From assembly GCA_040768845.1 (NCBI GenBank), contig JAXGME010000004.1, forward strand, positions 62,001-126,000: a stretch of DNA of 64,000 bases, given 5' to 3'. This document shows positions 40,468-49,132 of the stretch, piece after piece (within the stretch, counting starts at the first letter, position 1; every line of letters starts with the position of its first letter). Below the pieces are notes generated by a model. That model was given only the letters and a program-made list of their open reading frames with translations, had not been told where the DNA came from and searched no databases. A program made the position numbers and the translations under genes. The DNA is from JAEZHK01 sp040768845. GTDB taxonomy: Bacteria; Bacillota; Clostridia; Christensenellales; Aristaeellaceae.

Positions 40468-41088
40468 TCAGCCGCGGATTTCTTTTGCGATGGCGCGGGC
40501 TTCCAGGCAGTGCCGCGTGGTTTCGGCAAGATCCTGGACGTCCACCATCCAGCTTCCGCCGCAGGCCAGGACGGGCGGGAAGCCCAGGTAGTCGGCCAGG
40601 TTTTTCGGGCCGACGCCGCCGGTGGGCACGAAGGAAAGGCCCGGGAATGCCGCCGACAGCGCCCGGATGCCGGCGAGGCCGCCGTACACCGAGGCAGGGA
40701 AGAATTTGACCGCCTTCAGCCCCAGCTTCAGCGCGGCCATGATCTCCGAGGGCGTGGCGCAGCCGGGCAGCACGTCAAGGCCCAGCGCCAGGCACCGTTT
40801 GACGACATCCGGATCAAACCCCGGCGACACGATGAACTTTGCGCCGGCCGCGGCGGCGCGTTCCGCCTGATCCACGGTCAGCACCGTGCCCGCGCCCACC
40901 AGGACGTCTCCGGCCTCCCGGGCGATGCGGCGGATGGATTCCTCCGCCGCATCGGTGCGGAAGGTGATTTCCGCCACCGGCACGCCGCCGGCCTTCAGCG
41001 CCTTCGCCAGCGGCGCCGCCGCTTCGGAATCGTCCAGTTTGATGACGGGAACCAGGCCAATTTTTTGAATTTCGTCCAGGACAGACAT
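40468..41088 (-). CDS. KDPG/KHG aldolase, second copy
   Basis: 206 residues from ATG 41088 with a GAGGAGGAAA site. Hallmarks are the catalytic Glu in VAEITFRTDAA, GAGTVLTVDQAERA, the Schiff-base Lys in LKAVKFFPAS near residue 127, and FVPTGGVGPKNLADYL. This is a standard Eda: 2-keto-3-deoxy-6-phosphogluconate or 4-hydroxy-2-oxoglutarate cleavage. It has its own promoter and is not in the IclR operon. It is more canonical than the 38767 copy, so it may be the general Entner-Doudoroff enzyme and the other the galactonate-branch enzyme. Confidence 0.9.
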   Translation of the reverse strand: MSVLDEIQKIGLVPVIKLDDSEAAAPLAKALKAGGVPVAEITFRTDAAEESIRRIAREAGDVLVGAGTVLTVDQAERAAAAGAKFIVSPGFDPDVVKRCLALGLDVLPGCATPSEIMAALKLGLKAVKFFPASVYGGLAGIRALSAAFPGLSFVPTGGVGPKNLADYLGFPPVLACGGSWMVDVQDLAETTRHCLEARAIAKEIRG

Positions 41089-41139
41089 TTTTTCCTCCTC
41101 TGGGCGGCTCGCGCCCGACTGAGTTTTTCTCCGAGGGCG

Positions 41140-41168
41140 ATTATACGCCAAGACGCACCGGATGTCAA
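41140..41168 (-). promoter_or_regulatory. Consensus promoter of the second aldolase gene
   Basis: Minus strand TTGACA (41163-41168), 17-bp spacer, TATAAT (41140-41145): a full consensus sigma-A-type promoter. Confidence 0.85.
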
Positions 41169-41214
41169 AAGGCGTCATTTCCCGGGGGAGGGGATTTGGC
41201 GCGGAGACTCCCTA

Positions 41215-41245
41215 TTGACTTAAAGTGAACTTTAAGTTTTATAAT
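41215..41245 (+). promoter_or_regulatory. MerR-type promoter with AdhR-like operator for the DUF362 gene
   Basis: TTGACT (41215-41220), 19-bp spacer, TATAAT (41240-41245). The spacer contains a perfect CTTAAAG-N4-CTTTAAG inverted repeat (41219-41236). Overlong 19-bp spacers with a palindrome inside are characteristic of MerR-family activated promoters, and this very motif is that described for B. subtilis AdhR, a carbonyl-stress regulator of the NmlR group. Confidence 0.8.
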
Positions 41246-41305
41246 GGCTCTGTTGCGAAGCGGCGCCTCCGGAGCCGCCGGATTTATGGACGGGAGTGAT
41301 CGGGC

Positions 41306-42439
41306 ATGGAAAGGTCAAAGGTGTACTTTACGGACTTTCGTACCCCCGCGTTTGGCGACAGTCTGCCGGTCAAGCTGAAAAAGCTGATCAAAAGGGCGGG
41401 CGTCGGCCGGATTGACATGGACGGGAAGTTTGTCGCCATCAAGATGCACTTTGGCGAGATGGGCAACATCAGCTACCTGCGGCCCAACTACGCCAGGGCC
41501 GTGGCGGACGTGGTCCGGGAGCTGGGCGGAAACCCCTTTCTGACCGACTGCAACACCCTCTATCCCGGCAGCCGGAAAAACGCGCTGGAACACCTGTACT
41601 GCGCCTGGGAGAACGGCTTCACGCCGCTGACGGTGGGCTGTCCGGTGCTGATTGGCGACGGCCTCAAGGGCACCGACGACATTGCGGTGCCAGTGCCGGG
41701 CGGGGAATACGTCAGGGAGGCCAAAATTGGCCGCGCGATCATGGACGCCGACGTATTCATCAGCCTGACGCATTTCAAGGGACATGAGATGACCGGCTTT
41801 GGCGGGGCGATCAAGAACATCGGCATGGGCTGCGGCTCCCGCGCGGGGAAGAAGGACCAGCACAACAACGGAAAGCCCGAGATCGATCCCGAAAAGTGCC
41901 GCGGGTGCCTGCGCTGCCGGCGCGAATGCGCCAACGACGCGCTGGAATTCAGCGAAAGGACGCGAAAAATGCGCGTCAATCCGGACAAGTGCGTGGGCTG
42001 CGGACGGTGTCTGGGCGCCTGCAATTTTGACGCCATCGGGTTCTCCGAAGACTCGGCGCTCTCCGAGCTCAATGCACGCATGGCGGAGTACGCCAAGGCG
42101 GTGGTGGCGGACCGGCCGAATTTCCACATCTCGCTGGTGGTGGACGTATCGCCCAACTGCGACTGCCACGGGGAAAACGACGCGCCCATTTTGCCCAACC
42201 TGGGCATGTTTGCGTCGTTTGATCCGCTGGCGCTGGATCAGGCCTGCGCGGACGCCTGCCTGAAGGCGGCGCCCATGCCGGGGAGCCAGCTCTCCGACAA
42301 CCTCGCGCGCCCCGGTTTTCACGACCACCACGACCACTTTGTCAATGCCGCGCCGGATTCCGAGTGGCGCACGTGCCTCGCCCACGCGGAGAAAATCGGC
42401 CTGGGCACGCGGGCGTACGAACTGATCCCCATGAAGTGA
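41306..42439 (+). CDS. DUF362 protein with two [4Fe-4S] clusters
   Basis: 377 residues. The N-terminal DUF362 domain: VYFTDFRTPAFGDSLPVKL, AIKMHFGEMGN, TDCNTLYPGSR and HFKGHEMTGFGGAIKNIGMG. A ferredoxin insert near residues 195-245 has two CxxCxxCxxxC motifs (CRGCLRCRREC and CVGCGRCLGAC). Such proteins are soluble, of unproven function; they are thought to handle electrons. There is no signal or membrane segment. It has its own MerR-type promoter with an AdhR-like site, so induction by reactive carbonyls is plausible. It is probably monocistronic, with a hairpin at 42497. Confidence 0.88.
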   Translation: MERSKVYFTDFRTPAFGDSLPVKLKKLIKRAGVGRIDMDGKFVAIKMHFGEMGNISYLRPNYARAVADVVRELGGNPFLTDCNTLYPGSRKNALEHLYCAWENGFTPLTVGCPVLIGDGLKGTDDIAVPVPGGEYVREAKIGRAIMDADVFISLTHFKGHEMTGFGGAIKNIGMGCGSRAGKKDQHNNGKPEIDPEKCRGCLRCRRECANDALEFSERTRKMRVNPDKCVGCGRCLGACNFDAIGFSEDSALSELNARMAEYAKAVVADRPNFHISLVVDVSPNCDCHGENDAPILPNLGMFASFDPLALDQACADACLKAAPMPGSQLSDNLARPGFHDHHDHFVNAAPDSEWRTCLAHAEKIGLGTRAYELIPMK

Positions 42440-42496
42440 TCGGGGAGCCGTCCGCAGCATGTCCGCAGGCTTTTCCATGCCCGGTATCCGCCGGGC

Positions 42497-42532
42497 GAAC
42501 GCGCCGCCCGCAATGCTACGGGCGGCGCGTTC
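42497..42532. terminator. 14-bp perfect hairpin after the DUF362 gene
   Basis: GAACGCGCCGCCCG (42497-42510) pairs with 42519-42532; 8-nt loop. No T-tract. The rest of 42440-42728 holds only the promoter described next. Confidence 0.55.
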
Positions 42533-42637
42533 CGCACCCCGGGCCTGCGCGCGGCCGTCTGGTTCTTTTATGGGACCAATCGAGGGGGATTGCGCAAAAA
42601 AAGACCCTCAAAGTGTAAAATAATTGTGGCGTCAAGG

Positions 42638-42666
42638 TTGACATTTGCCCATGGCGCCGGTATACT
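42638..42666 (+). promoter_or_regulatory. Promoter of the trans-sulfuration-type enzyme gene
   Basis: TTGACA (42638-42643), 17-bp spacer, TATACT (42661-42666). Downstream, ACTGGT and ACCAGT (around 42664 and 42694) form a widely spaced inverted repeat in the 5' leader, with an AACCGGTT palindrome between. Confidence 0.8.
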
Positions 42667-42728
42667 GGTCGCATAACCGGTTCCAAAATAAAACCAGTTG
42701 TTTTTACAATCGATTTGGGAGTGACGCT

Positions 42729-43904
42729 ATGGATCCCAGAGAGCAGTCGCTGATCCTGACCCACTCGTTCGAGGACCGCGCGCGCCATTACGGCGCGGTA
42801 ACGCCGCCGGTCTACCTGAACTCGCTCCACGTGTTTCCGACGGTGGAAGCGTACACCCACGCCGATCTGTCGGACGACGAATGCTTTGTGTACGGCCGTG
42901 CCGGCAACCCCACCACCCATCTTCTGGAGCGCAAGCTGGCGGCGCTGGAGGGCGGGGCGCGGGCGGCGGTGTTCTCTTCCGGCATGGCGGCGGCCACCAG
43001 CGCGATTCTGGGCACCTGCAAGGCGGGCGATCACATCGTCTGCATGCGCGACGCCTACCAGCCGGTGAAGCGGTTCATGGCGGCGGTGGGCGGCCCCCGG
43101 CTGAACATCGACATCTCCTTTGTGACCGGGTGCGACCTGGACGAGGTGGAGCGCGCCATCCGGCCCAATACGCGGCTGATGATTCTGGAAAGCCCCGCCA
43201 CCTTCGTCTTTACCGTGGTGGATCTCCGGGCCATTGCCGACATCTGCCGCCGACGGGGCGTTCTGACCTACATCGACAACACCTACTGCACCCCACTCTA
43301 CCAGAACCCGCTGGAGTTTGGCATTGACATCGTGATGCACACGCTTTCCAAGTACCTGGGCGGTCACAGTGACATGATCGGCGGCGCGCTGATCGCCCGG
43401 GACGGCGATTTGATGGACTACATCATCCGCAACATGCGGGAGTGGCTGGGCGGCGTGCTGGGGCCCATGGAGGGCTGGCTGGTGCTGCGCGGGCTGCGCT
43501 CGCTGGCGGCGCGGCTGGAGGCCCATCAGCAGGCGGCGATGAAGGTGGCCGCTTTTTTGGAGGCCCAGCCGAAAGTGCGCCGGGTGCTCTACACGGGACT
43601 GAAATCCCACCCGCAGCGGGATCTGATCGCGCGGCAGATGCGCGGCCATACGGGCCTGATGAGCCTTTGGCTCGACCGGCCGCCGGAGGATGCGGCGCGC
43701 TTTGCCAACGCGCTGAAGCTCTTTGGCAAGGGCTGCTCCTGGGGCGGGTTTGAAAGCCTGGTCCTCTGCCCGCTGTACGAAGCCCCGGAGGAGGAGCTGG
43801 CGTTTCTCGGCAACCCGGGGCGGGGGCTGATCCGGCTCCACTGCGGGCTCGAGGGCGCGGACAACCTGATCGCGGACCTGGACCGCGCGCTTGGCGAGAT
43901 TTGA
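42729..43904 (+). CDS. Cys/Met-metabolism PLP enzyme (cystathionine gamma-lyase/synthase family)
   Basis: 391 residues from ATG 42729 (GGGAGTGA site). Family motifs: YGRAGNPTTHLLERKLAALEGG, the SSGMAAATSAIL region, SPATFVFTVVDLRAIADI, DNTYCTPLYQNPLE, and PLP Lys208 in HTLSKYLGGHSD. Enzymes of this group carry out beta/gamma elimination or replacement on Cys, Met, cystathionine or homoserine derivatives. The usual substrate-determining residues cannot be judged by eye. It is followed after 44 bp by a carbohydrate-binding protein gene; they may share a transcript, but no functional link is evident. Confidence 0.88.
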   Translation: MDPREQSLILTHSFEDRARHYGAVTPPVYLNSLHVFPTVEAYTHADLSDDECFVYGRAGNPTTHLLERKLAALEGGARAAVFSSGMAAATSAILGTCKAGDHIVCMRDAYQPVKRFMAAVGGPRLNIDISFVTGCDLDEVERAIRPNTRLMILESPATFVFTVVDLRAIADICRRRGVLTYIDNTYCTPLYQNPLEFGIDIVMHTLSKYLGGHSDMIGGALIARDGDLMDYIIRNMREWLGGVLGPMEGWLVLRGLRSLAARLEAHQQAAMKVAAFLEAQPKVRRVLYTGLKSHPQRDLIARQMRGHTGLMSLWLDRPPEDAARFANALKLFGKGCSWGGFESLVLCPLYEAPEEELAFLGNPGRGLIRLHCGLEGADNLIADLDRALGEI

Positions 43905-43948
43905 TCGGCGGCTACGGCGCGCCGTTCAAAAGATAAGGAGGGAAGAGC

Positions 43949-45283
43949 ATGAGGAAACTGCTGGGGACCATCCTGTGCCTCGCGCTTCTCGCGAGCCTGT
44001 TTGCGGGCTTTGCGGTGGCTGAGGAGGTTGAACTGCGCTTCATCGACGTTTCTCCGAGCCCTGTCCGTCAGGAATACTTCGAGACGACCTTCGCCAAGTT
44101 CAAGGAAGAGACGGGCATCTCCGTGATCTACGAATCCGTCCCCTGGGACGACGCGGCCAACAAGCTGACGGTGCTGGGCACCTCCGGTCAGCTTCCCGAC
44201 GTGCTGACCACCTGGGCCGGCTGGCTGGGCCAGTTCACCGCGGCGAACTGGGTGATCCCCCTGGACAACTACGTGGCGGGCACCGAGGGCGAATACGCCG
44301 ACACTGTGACCAAGCTGGTCTGGAAGGGCGAGAAAGAGCTCTACGGCAACTACTATACCGTGCCTGACGGCGTGATGGTCAAGGGCGTATACGTGCGCAA
44401 GGACTGGGCCGAGGAAGCCGGCCTGGAGCTCGATCCCGCCAAGGGCTGGACCTACAGCGAGTACTTTGACGCGGTATACAAGCTGACCGACGCCTCGAAG
44501 AACCACTATGGCACCTCCTTCCGCGGCGCCCGCGGCGCCTTCGATCCGCTGTTTGTGTACCTGGAGAGCATGACCGGCGGCAAGGCCTACGCCGACGACG
44601 GATCGGCGCTTTTCAACACCCCGGAGGCGGTCGAGGGCTACAAAAAATGGTGCGGCCTGTACCTGGATGGCTGCGCGCCCAAGGACGCCATCAACTGGGG
44701 CTTCATCGAGATGGTGGACAACTTCACCGGCGGCCTGACCGGCACCCTGATCAACGACTCCGAAGTCGCCGCCACCTGCATCGCCACCATGCAGGACGAC
44801 CAGTGGATGGTCATGCCCATGCCCAAGAGCGACGTGGACGGCAAGATCTACAACACCGTCAACTCGCCTTATGCCTACTCCATTTCCGCCAATTCCAAGA
44901 ACCCCGACGCGGCCTGGAAGCTGATCGAGTTCCTCACCCGTCCGGACAACAATATTGAGTACTGCAAGCTCACCGGCCTGATCCCGGTCAAGAAGGCCGT
45001 TGGCGACGACCCCTTCTACGGCCCGGAGGGCTACTACGCCGCCTTCGTGCAGCAGCTCAACGACCCCGCCATGGTGGTGCCCTGCGCCTTCGGCCCCTTC
45101 AGCTACACCGACATGCACCAGGGCATGATGCATGAGGAAATGCAGAAGTACCTCCTGGGCCAGCAGGACGCGGAGACCTCGCTGGGCAACGTGGCCAAGG
45201 AGCTGGAAGCACGCATGAAGCAGTATCTGACGGACAACCCGGGCTCCGCCGTGGAGCAGCCCAAGGCGCTCAGCGAAGGCTGA
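43949..45283 (+). CDS. Carbohydrate ABC transporter substrate-binding protein (SBP family 1)
   Basis: 444 residues from ATG 43949 (AAGGAGGGA site). The signal peptide ends near GFAVAE with no lipobox Cys. Mature motifs: ELRFIDVSPSPVRQEYFETT, FKEETGISVIYESVPWDDAA, LPDVLTTWAGWLGQF, and the C-terminal SISANSKNPDAAWKLIEFL typical of MalE/UgpB-like proteins. Downstream fucosidase and rhamnosidase genes suggest a ligand containing L-fucose or L-rhamnose. A stem-loop (45295-45326) separates it from the permease. Confidence 0.9.
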   Translation: MRKLLGTILCLALLASLFAGFAVAEEVELRFIDVSPSPVRQEYFETTFAKFKEETGISVIYESVPWDDAANKLTVLGTSGQLPDVLTTWAGWLGQFTAANWVIPLDNYVAGTEGEYADTVTKLVWKGEKELYGNYYTVPDGVMVKGVYVRKDWAEEAGLELDPAKGWTYSEYFDAVYKLTDASKNHYGTSFRGARGAFDPLFVYLESMTGGKAYADDGSALFNTPEAVEGYKKWCGLYLDGCAPKDAINWGFIEMVDNFTGGLTGTLINDSEVAATCIATMQDDQWMVMPMPKSDVDGKIYNTVNSPYAYSISANSKNPDAAWKLIEFLTRPDNNIEYCKLTGLIPVKKAVGDDPFYGPEGYYAAFVQQLNDPAMVVPCAFGPFSYTDMHQGMMHEEMQKYLLGQQDAETSLGNVAKELEARMKQYLTDNPGSAVEQPKALSEG

Positions 45284-45294
45284 CCGGCCGACAA

Positions 45295-45326
45295 CGCGCG
45301 GGGGGAGCATGCCTTCTCCCGCGCGC
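45295..45326 (+). promoter_or_regulatory. Stem-loop between binding protein and permease genes
   Basis: An imperfect GC stem (GCGCG...GGGAG with CTCCC...CGCGC, with a G bulge), short loop CATGCCTT. Same position as the structures in the other three ABC operons. Confidence 0.5.
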
Positions 45327-45341
45327 TTCAAGGAGGCAACC

Positions 45342-46325
45342 ATGATCCATCTGGCGCTGTATCTTCTGCTGGTCGCGGCGCTCTGCGCAGGGGGGTTCGT
45401 GCTCCTTCGCAGGTTTGAACGGAAGAATCCCTTCGCCTACCGGCGCGCCCGCAGCGCGGCCGAGCCGTATCTGTTCATCCTGCCTGTGCTGCTGCCGCTC
45501 CTTCTTCTGTTCGGATACCCATTGATCAACAGCTTTGTCATGGCTTTCCAGAATTACAAGTTGACCGCGCCCAACGCCATCCACTTTAGCGGCCTTGAGA
45601 ATTTCAGAAAGCTCTTTGCCGATTCCGACATGGGCCTGATCATGAAAAACTCGCTGATCTACGTGGTGGCCAGCGTCGCCGGGCAGTTTCTTCTGGGTAT
45701 GACGCTGGCGCTGGCGCTCCGGAAGAAATTCCGCGGCCGGGGCCTTTACCAGGCCGCCGTCTTCCTGCCGTGGGCATTTTCGGCGTTTGTCATCGGCCTC
45801 ATCTACCGCTGGTCCTTCAACGGCGAGTACGGCGTGGTGAACGATCTCATGCAAAAATTGGGCTGGATGGGCGAGAAGATCGCGTGGCTTGGCACGCCGG
45901 GACTTTCGCTGCTGGTGGTGATCCTGGCGATGATCTGGATGGGCGTGCCGTTTTTTGCGATCATGAACCTGGCGGCGCTGCAGTCCATCCCGGCGGACGT
46001 GTACGAGGCCGCCGACATGGACGGCTGCGGCGCAATCCGGCGCTTTTTTTCGATCACGCTGCCCTACATCAAGCCCACCGTCATCGTGACGATCCTTTTG
46101 CGGACCATCTGGATATTCAACTCCTTCGACCTGATTGTGGTCATCACCGGCGGAGGCCCGGCCAACTACTCCCAGACGCTGCCCTCGTACATGTACACGC
46201 GCGCGTTTTCGGGGTATGACTTCGGGCTTGCCTCCGCGCTGGGGGTGCTGTTGATGGTCATACTGGCGGTGTACGCAGTCTTGTTCCTCCGGGTGACCAA
46301 GTATAACAGGGCGGGTGATTTCTAA
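45342..46325 (+). CDS. Carbohydrate ABC transporter permease (MalF/UgpA type)
   Basis: 327 residues from ATG 45342 (AAGGAGG site). An extra N-terminal hydrophobic segment (residues 2-22) precedes the usual six: AEPYLFILPVLLPLLLLFGY begins the first core helix. The EAA loop is VYEAADMDGCGAIRRFFSIT near residue 222. It ends TAATG with the second permease start (1-bp overlap). No ATPase is encoded in the operon. Confidence 0.91.
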   Translation: MIHLALYLLLVAALCAGGFVLLRRFERKNPFAYRRARSAAEPYLFILPVLLPLLLLFGYPLINSFVMAFQNYKLTAPNAIHFSGLENFRKLFADSDMGLIMKNSLIYVVASVAGQFLLGMTLALALRKKFRGRGLYQAAVFLPWAFSAFVIGLIYRWSFNGEYGVVNDLMQKLGWMGEKIAWLGTPGLSLLVVILAMIWMGVPFFAIMNLAALQSIPADVYEAADMDGCGAIRRFFSITLPYIKPTVIVTILLRTIWIFNSFDLIVVITGGGPANYSQTLPSYMYTRAFSGYDFGLASALGVLLMVILAVYAVLFLRVTKYNRAGDF

Positions 46326-47167
46326 TGCACAGACGGCTGAAAAGGGCGGCGCTGACCTCGGGGCGCGTAATCCTGCTGGCGCTTTTCCTGCTGGCGGTGG
46401 TGCTGCCCATCTACTGGATGGCGGTCACATCCTTCAAGCCCCATGCGGAGATCATCAACGCGCAGCACCTGACCTACTTTCCGCAGACATTCACGGCCGA
46501 GAACTACAACCAGCTGTTCTCGATGTACGATTATGCGCAGATGCTGAAAAATTCGATGATCGTGTCGCTGTCCACCGCGGTGTGCATCACGCTTTTGTCC
46601 ATTCTGGGCGGCTACGCGATGGCGCGTTATTCGTTCAGGGGCAAGAGCGCGATGCTGCTGTTCTTCCTGATCACGCAGATGATCCCGGGCATTCTGGTCA
46701 TCATCCCGCTGTACCTGATCTACGCGAGGCTTCAGCTGGTCAACACCCGGTTCAGCCTCTTTCTCTACTACCTGATCGTCAACCTGCCCTTCTGCGCGAT
46801 CACCATGCGCAGCTTCTTTGAGCGCATTCCCTACACGCTGGAGGAGGCCGCCTATGTGGACGGCTGCACCCGGGGACAGGGCCTCCGGCGCATTGTGCTG
46901 CCGGTGATGTTTCCGGGCATCGTGGCGGTGTTTGTGTTTGCCTTCATCGGCGCGTGGAACGAGCTGATCGCCGGCACGATCTTTATCAGCACCTCCGACA
47001 TGTGGACCATTCCGGTGGGCCTGAAGTCGCTGATCGGGAAGTACGACGTCAAGTGGGGCGTTCTGATGGCGGGCGGCGTACTGGCGCTTCTGCCCACGGC
47101 GGTGATGTTTGCGGTCATGCAGCGCTTCGTGGTCGAGGGGCTGACGGCGGGCGCGGTGAAGGAGTGA
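46325..47167 (+). CDS. Carbohydrate ABC transporter permease (MalG/UgpE type)
   Basis: 280 residues with six membrane helices; first at about residues 13-33. The EAA loop TLEEAAYVDGCTRGQGLRRI lies near residue 177 and the end RFVVEGLTAGAVKE is typical. It partners the 45342 product. Confidence 0.92.
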   Translation: MHRRLKRAALTSGRVILLALFLLAVVLPIYWMAVTSFKPHAEIINAQHLTYFPQTFTAENYNQLFSMYDYAQMLKNSMIVSLSTAVCITLLSILGGYAMARYSFRGKSAMLLFFLITQMIPGILVIIPLYLIYARLQLVNTRFSLFLYYLIVNLPFCAITMRSFFERIPYTLEEAAYVDGCTRGQGLRRIVLPVMFPGIVAVFVFAFIGAWNELIAGTIFISTSDMWTIPVGLKSLIGKYDVKWGVLMAGGVLALLPTAVMFAVMQRFVVEGLTAGAVKE

Positions 47168-47172
47168 GGCCT

Positions 47173-47874
47173 GTGAGACGATCCGCGCAGCGCATGGGGC
47201 CCGTGTCCCGGGATCTTCTGCACGTCCGCGTGGCGGGGGCGATCTGCCAGTACATCTACGCGGAGAATCTGCGCATCGGCGACAGGCTGCCCTCCGAGCG
47301 CACGCTGGCCGAGCGGCTCAACGCGGGGCGCAACACCGTGCGCGAGGCGCTGGGCGTGCTGCGCGCGGAAGGCGTGATCGAGGTTGAACCCGGAAAGGGC
47401 GCCTTTGTCAGAAAGGCGCTTGCTGAGCCGTCGCTGCAGATGGAGCTGCTCCGGGTGGACTACCGGGATCTGCTCGAGATCAAGATGTGGCTGGAGTCTT
47501 TGGCGATCCGGCGCGCGGCCGAGTGCGCCACCGGCGAGCAGCTGGACAGGCTGATCCATCTGGGCGAGCGCCTGTGCCGTTTGGCGGAGGCGGGCGAGTT
47601 TTCCGTGGCGCTGGACCGCGAGTTCCACACCCAGCTTCTGGACTGTGGCGGCAGCAGCACCCTTTCCCAGCTGGTGCTGTCGCTGGTGGACGCGCTGAAC
47701 GACTATTCCGGCGTCTTTGACGGGGCGGTGCCCCTGTGGATCAAGACCGTGCCCTACCACCTGGAACTGGCCCGGGCGCTCCGGGAAAAGAAGCTGAGCT
47801 TTGCGCTGGCCGCCCACGAGTACATCCGCATGTACGATCTCAGCGTGCTGGACGCACCGGCGGAAAAGCCGTAG
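47173..47874 (+). CDS. GntR-family regulator (FadR/FCD subfamily)
   Basis: 233 residues from GTG 47173, 8 bp behind AAGGAG within the permease end; the frame open further upstream is a shadow of the permease gene. Winged helix at residues about 20-85 (GDRLPSERTLAERLNAGRNT, VREALGVLRAEGVIEVEPGK), then a helical FCD ligand domain (DREFHTQLLDCGG, HLELARALREKK). It sits inside the importer-glycosidase operon and probably regulates it according to the released sugar or sugar acid. The second GntR of this type in the window, but not close in sequence to the first. Confidence 0.88.
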   Translation: MRRSAQRMGPVSRDLLHVRVAGAICQYIYAENLRIGDRLPSERTLAERLNAGRNTVREALGVLRAEGVIEVEPGKGAFVRKALAEPSLQMELLRVDYRDLLEIKMWLESLAIRRAAECATGEQLDRLIHLGERLCRLAEAGEFSVALDREFHTQLLDCGGSSTLSQLVLSLVDALNDYSGVFDGAVPLWIKTVPYHLELARALREKKLSFALAAHEYIRMYDLSVLDAPAEKP

Positions 47875-47885
47875 GAGGAAGACAG

Positions 47886-49127
47886 ATGGACGATTGCAAG
47901 CGCTGGTGGCGGGATGCGAAGTTTGGCCTCTTCATCCATTGGGGGCTGTACGCCCTTTTGGCGGGGGCGTATGACGGCGTCCGGACGGACAACATCGCCG
48001 AGTGGATCATGCACGATCTGAAGATTCCGGTTTCCGAATACGAGAAGCTGGCCGCGCGCTTTGATCCCGCCGAATTTGACGCCGACGCCATCGCGCGCCT
48101 GGCGAGGGACGCGGGCATGAAGTACGTGGTGCTCACCGCGAAGCACCATGACGGCTTTGCGATGTTCCGTTCCGCCGCCGACCGCTTTAATGCGGCGGAC
48201 GCAACCCCCTGGGGCCGCGACCCGGCGCGGGCGCTGCGCGAAGCCTGCGACCGCTACGGTCTGACGCTTTGCTTTTACTATTCCCAGGCGCAGGACTGGC
48301 ACCACCCCGACGGCATCGAGGAGAACGTGCCGGATGACGGCAAGCATTTCCGCAGGTACCTGGACGAGAAGTGCATTCCGCAGATTCGCGAGCTGCTGAC
48401 AAACTATGGCGATATCGGCCTCATCTGGTTTGACACGCCCATGAGCATGACGCCGGACGAGTCCCGCGAGCTGCGCGATCTGGTGAAGTCGCTTCAGCCG
48501 GGGTGCCTCATCTCGGGGCGCATCGGCAACGGCCTGGGCGACTACATGACCACCGGCGACAACTTCATCCCGCTGCTGCCCTATCCGGGGGATTTTGAGG
48601 TGCCCGCCACCATCAACGACACCTGGGGCTTCAACCGCTTTGACCGGCGCTGGAAGCGCCCGGAAAAGCTGATCCGCAACCTCGTCAAGGTGGTCAGCCG
48701 CGGCGGCAACTTTCTTCTGAACATCGGCCCGGACGATATGGGGCGCGTGCCGGAGGAGAGCGTCAAGGTGCTGCGTACCGTCGGCGGCTTCCTGCAAAAG
48801 TGCGGAGAGAGCATCTACGGCACCCGGCCGGTGCCGGTCTACCCCTACGACATCGATTGGGGCTATTTCACCGCCCGCCCCGGCAAGCTTTACATCCACG
48901 TGTTCGAGGACATGCCGGACGTGTACCTCATCAACATGGGCAACAAGCCCCGGCGCGCCTACCTCCTGGCGGACGGGCGGCCGCTTATGCTGCGCGAGCG
49001 CGTCACCTGCGAGGGCGACCACTCCTGGCGCATCCTCTGGCCCGGCGAAAAACCCCGGGACATTGATACCGTCATCTGCGTGGAAATCGAGGAGGACGAG
49101 GTCTTCTTCGAGCCCATCAAGGGGTGA
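47886..49127 (+). CDS. Alpha-L-fucosidase (GH29)
   Basis: 413 residues from ATG 47886 (GAGGAAGA site). Motifs are the family N-terminus WWRDAKFGLFIHWGLYALL, YVVLTAKHHDGFAMF near residue 80, FYYSQAQDWHHP near residue 132, the predicted nucleophile Asp183 in GLIWFDTPM, and GGNFLLNIGPD near residue 275. There is no signal peptide, so it acts in the cytoplasm on imported oligosaccharides or glycosides, releasing L-fucose. The 3' end abuts the GH106-like gene. The acid/base residue is not assignable by eye. Confidence 0.92.
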   Translation: MDDCKRWWRDAKFGLFIHWGLYALLAGAYDGVRTDNIAEWIMHDLKIPVSEYEKLAARFDPAEFDADAIARLARDAGMKYVVLTAKHHDGFAMFRSAADRFNAADATPWGRDPARALREACDRYGLTLCFYYSQAQDWHHPDGIEENVPDDGKHFRRYLDEKCIPQIRELLTNYGDIGLIWFDTPMSMTPDESRELRDLVKSLQPGCLISGRIGNGLGDYMTTGDNFIPLLPYPGDFEVPATINDTWGFNRFDRRWKRPEKLIRNLVKVVSRGGNFLLNIGPDDMGRVPEESVKVLRTVGGFLQKCGESIYGTRPVPVYPYDIDWGYFTARPGKLYIHVFEDMPDVYLINMGNKPRRAYLLADGRPLMLRERVTCEGDHSWRILWPGEKPRDIDTVICVEIEEDEVFFEPIKG

Positions 49128-49132
49128 GGGAG

